Shown here: positions 63,462 through 64,000 of the stretch, in pieces | Layout of the letters: the number at the start of each line of letters is the position of its first letter | Numbering within the stretch: the stretch's first letter is position 1 | Assembly (NCBI GenBank): GCA_963730555.1 | Contig: CAVSSS010000013.1 | Coordinates: 558,001-622,000 of the forward strand | Direction: 5' to 3' | Source of the DNA: Roseiarcus sp963730555 | Lineage (GTDB): Bacteria > Pseudomonadota > Alphaproteobacteria > Rhizobiales > Beijerinckiaceae | DNA: 64,000 nucleotides | Position numbers and translations under genes: made by a program | The notes under the pieces: model-generated | What the model saw: the letters and a program-made list of their open reading frames with translations, nothing else | Told to the model about the DNA's origin: nothing | Databases searched by the model: none

Positions 63462-64000
63462 TTACTTCTGGCCGAACAGCTCGGCGACATATTCCCAATT
63501 GATGAGATGATCGACCCACGCCTTCAGATAGTCGGGCCGACGATTGCGATAGTCGATGTAATAGGAGTGTTCCCAGACGTCGACGCCGAGGATCGGTTTG
63601 CCGCCATGCACGAGTGGGTTTTCGCCGTTCGGCGTCTTCATCACCTGGACCTTGCCATCCTTGACTGCAAGCCACGACCAGCCCGAGCCGAACTGCGTCA
63701 CGCCGCCCTGTACGAAGTCTTCCTTGGCCTTGTCGATCGAGCCGAACGAATCCTTCAGCGCCTTTTCGACCTCGCCTGGAATCTTGTTGCTCGCGTTCGG
63801 CTTCATCCATTTCCAGAAATGGATGTGGTTATAGTGCTGGCCGGCGTTGTTGAATACGGCGGGGTTCTTGCCGAACGAACCCTTGACGATCTCCTCGAGC
63901 GGCTTGCCCTCCCACTCCGTCCCCTTCAGTGCATTGTTGCCGTTGTTGACGTAAGCGAGATGATGCTTGTCATGATGGAATTCGAGGGTCTCCGCCGACA
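63462..64000 (-). CDS. sodB: Superoxide dismutase (Fe type), 5' end beyond the window
   Basis: The minus-strand frame is open from the right edge to the stop at 63462, giving about 179 C-terminal residues; the first 15-20 are missing. Metal ligands are present: HHDKHHLAYVNNGN, HYNHIHFWKWM, and Asp and His in GVDVWEHSYYID. The GGVTQFGSGWSWL segment with Gln favours iron as the cofactor. It dismutes superoxide in the cytosol. The ATG at 63806 is internal and not the start. Confidence 0.95.
   Translation of the reverse strand, partial: SAETLEFHHDKHHLAYVNNGNNALKGTEWEGKPLEEIVKGSFGKNPAVFNNAGQHYNHIHFWKWMKPNASNKIPGEVEKALKDSFGSIDKAKEDFVQGGVTQFGSGWSWLAVKDGKVQVMKTPNGENPLVHGGKPILGVDVWEHSYYIDYRNRRPDYLKAWVDHLINWEYVAELFGQK

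Noticed and set aside
1..64000. tRNA or rRNA genes
   Set aside because: I found no convincing T-loop plus acceptor-stem combination in the intergenic regions; a dedicated search would be decisive.

Overview
The window looks like chromosome from a GC-rich alphaproteobacterium of the order Hyphomicrobiales (Rhizobiales), possibly Beijerinckiaceae/Methylocystaceae. This is inferred from gene content and order: metX-metW, chorismate mutase-hisC-tyrC, hemJ-rho, the PEP-synthase regulator followed by maf-aroE-coaE-dnaQ with secB opposite, fabA-fabB-fabI, ftsEX, and a Flp pilin with CpaA. CtrA-type boxes (TTAA-N7-TTAA) point to the same class. The species cannot be fixed from the sequence alone.

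Accessory island, 1 to about 13 kb. It holds a DUF262-like protein running off the left edge, a DNA methyltransferase, a Cas1 integrase with all expected catalytic residues, the 3' part of a WD40 gene, a complete IS21-family element (4101-6600), the 5' part of a family B DNA polymerase gene, a small basic protein, a divergent MerR-like regulator, and a large protein with about fifteen 32-residue repeats ending in a CHAT (caspase-like) domain. No Cas2, no Cas effector and no repeat-spacer array is present. Cas1 plus PolB without CRISPR is the hallmark pair of casposons, so I read 1.7-10.3 kb as the wreck of a casposon-like element. The IS sits between two truncated genes without a target duplication, which suggests a deletion between two IS copies. 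Faint candidate terminal inverted repeats bracket the island.

Core chromosome, 13 to 58 kb. It carries methionine (metX, metW), leucine (leuB), aromatic amino acid and histidine (chorismate mutase, hisC, tyrC, aroE) and coenzyme A (coaE) biosynthesis. Replication genes are holA and dnaQ. Division and envelope genes are ftsEX, plsC, a lytic transglycosylase and a peptidoglycan-binding protein. Fatty-acid synthesis is fabA, fabB and fabI. Rho, HemJ, SufE, SecB, the ABC-F protein, Pgi, Hpt and an Xaa-Pro peptidase follow, with a metabolic and transport set (SDR, EamA, sterol desaturase-like, MarC, DoxX, xylulokinase, CspA, FAD amine oxidase). Small AT-rich islets interrupt it: a NucS/DUF91-like nuclease at 19.4-20.3 kb and a winged-helix plus TIR/deoxyribosyltransferase-like effector at 58.3-59.4 kb.

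Right end, 59 to 64 kb. It has glutaryl-CoA dehydrogenase with a CaiB-type CoA transferase, a LOG-family phosphoribohydrolase, a small exported protein, a REP-like palindrome and the 3' part of an iron superoxide dismutase gene cut by the window edge.

A caution for any reader: at least fifteen frame breaks occur, many in genes that should be essential (pgi, aroE, coaE, fabB, secB). Most are repaired by removing one base. They are better explained by sequencing or assembly indels than by gene decay.
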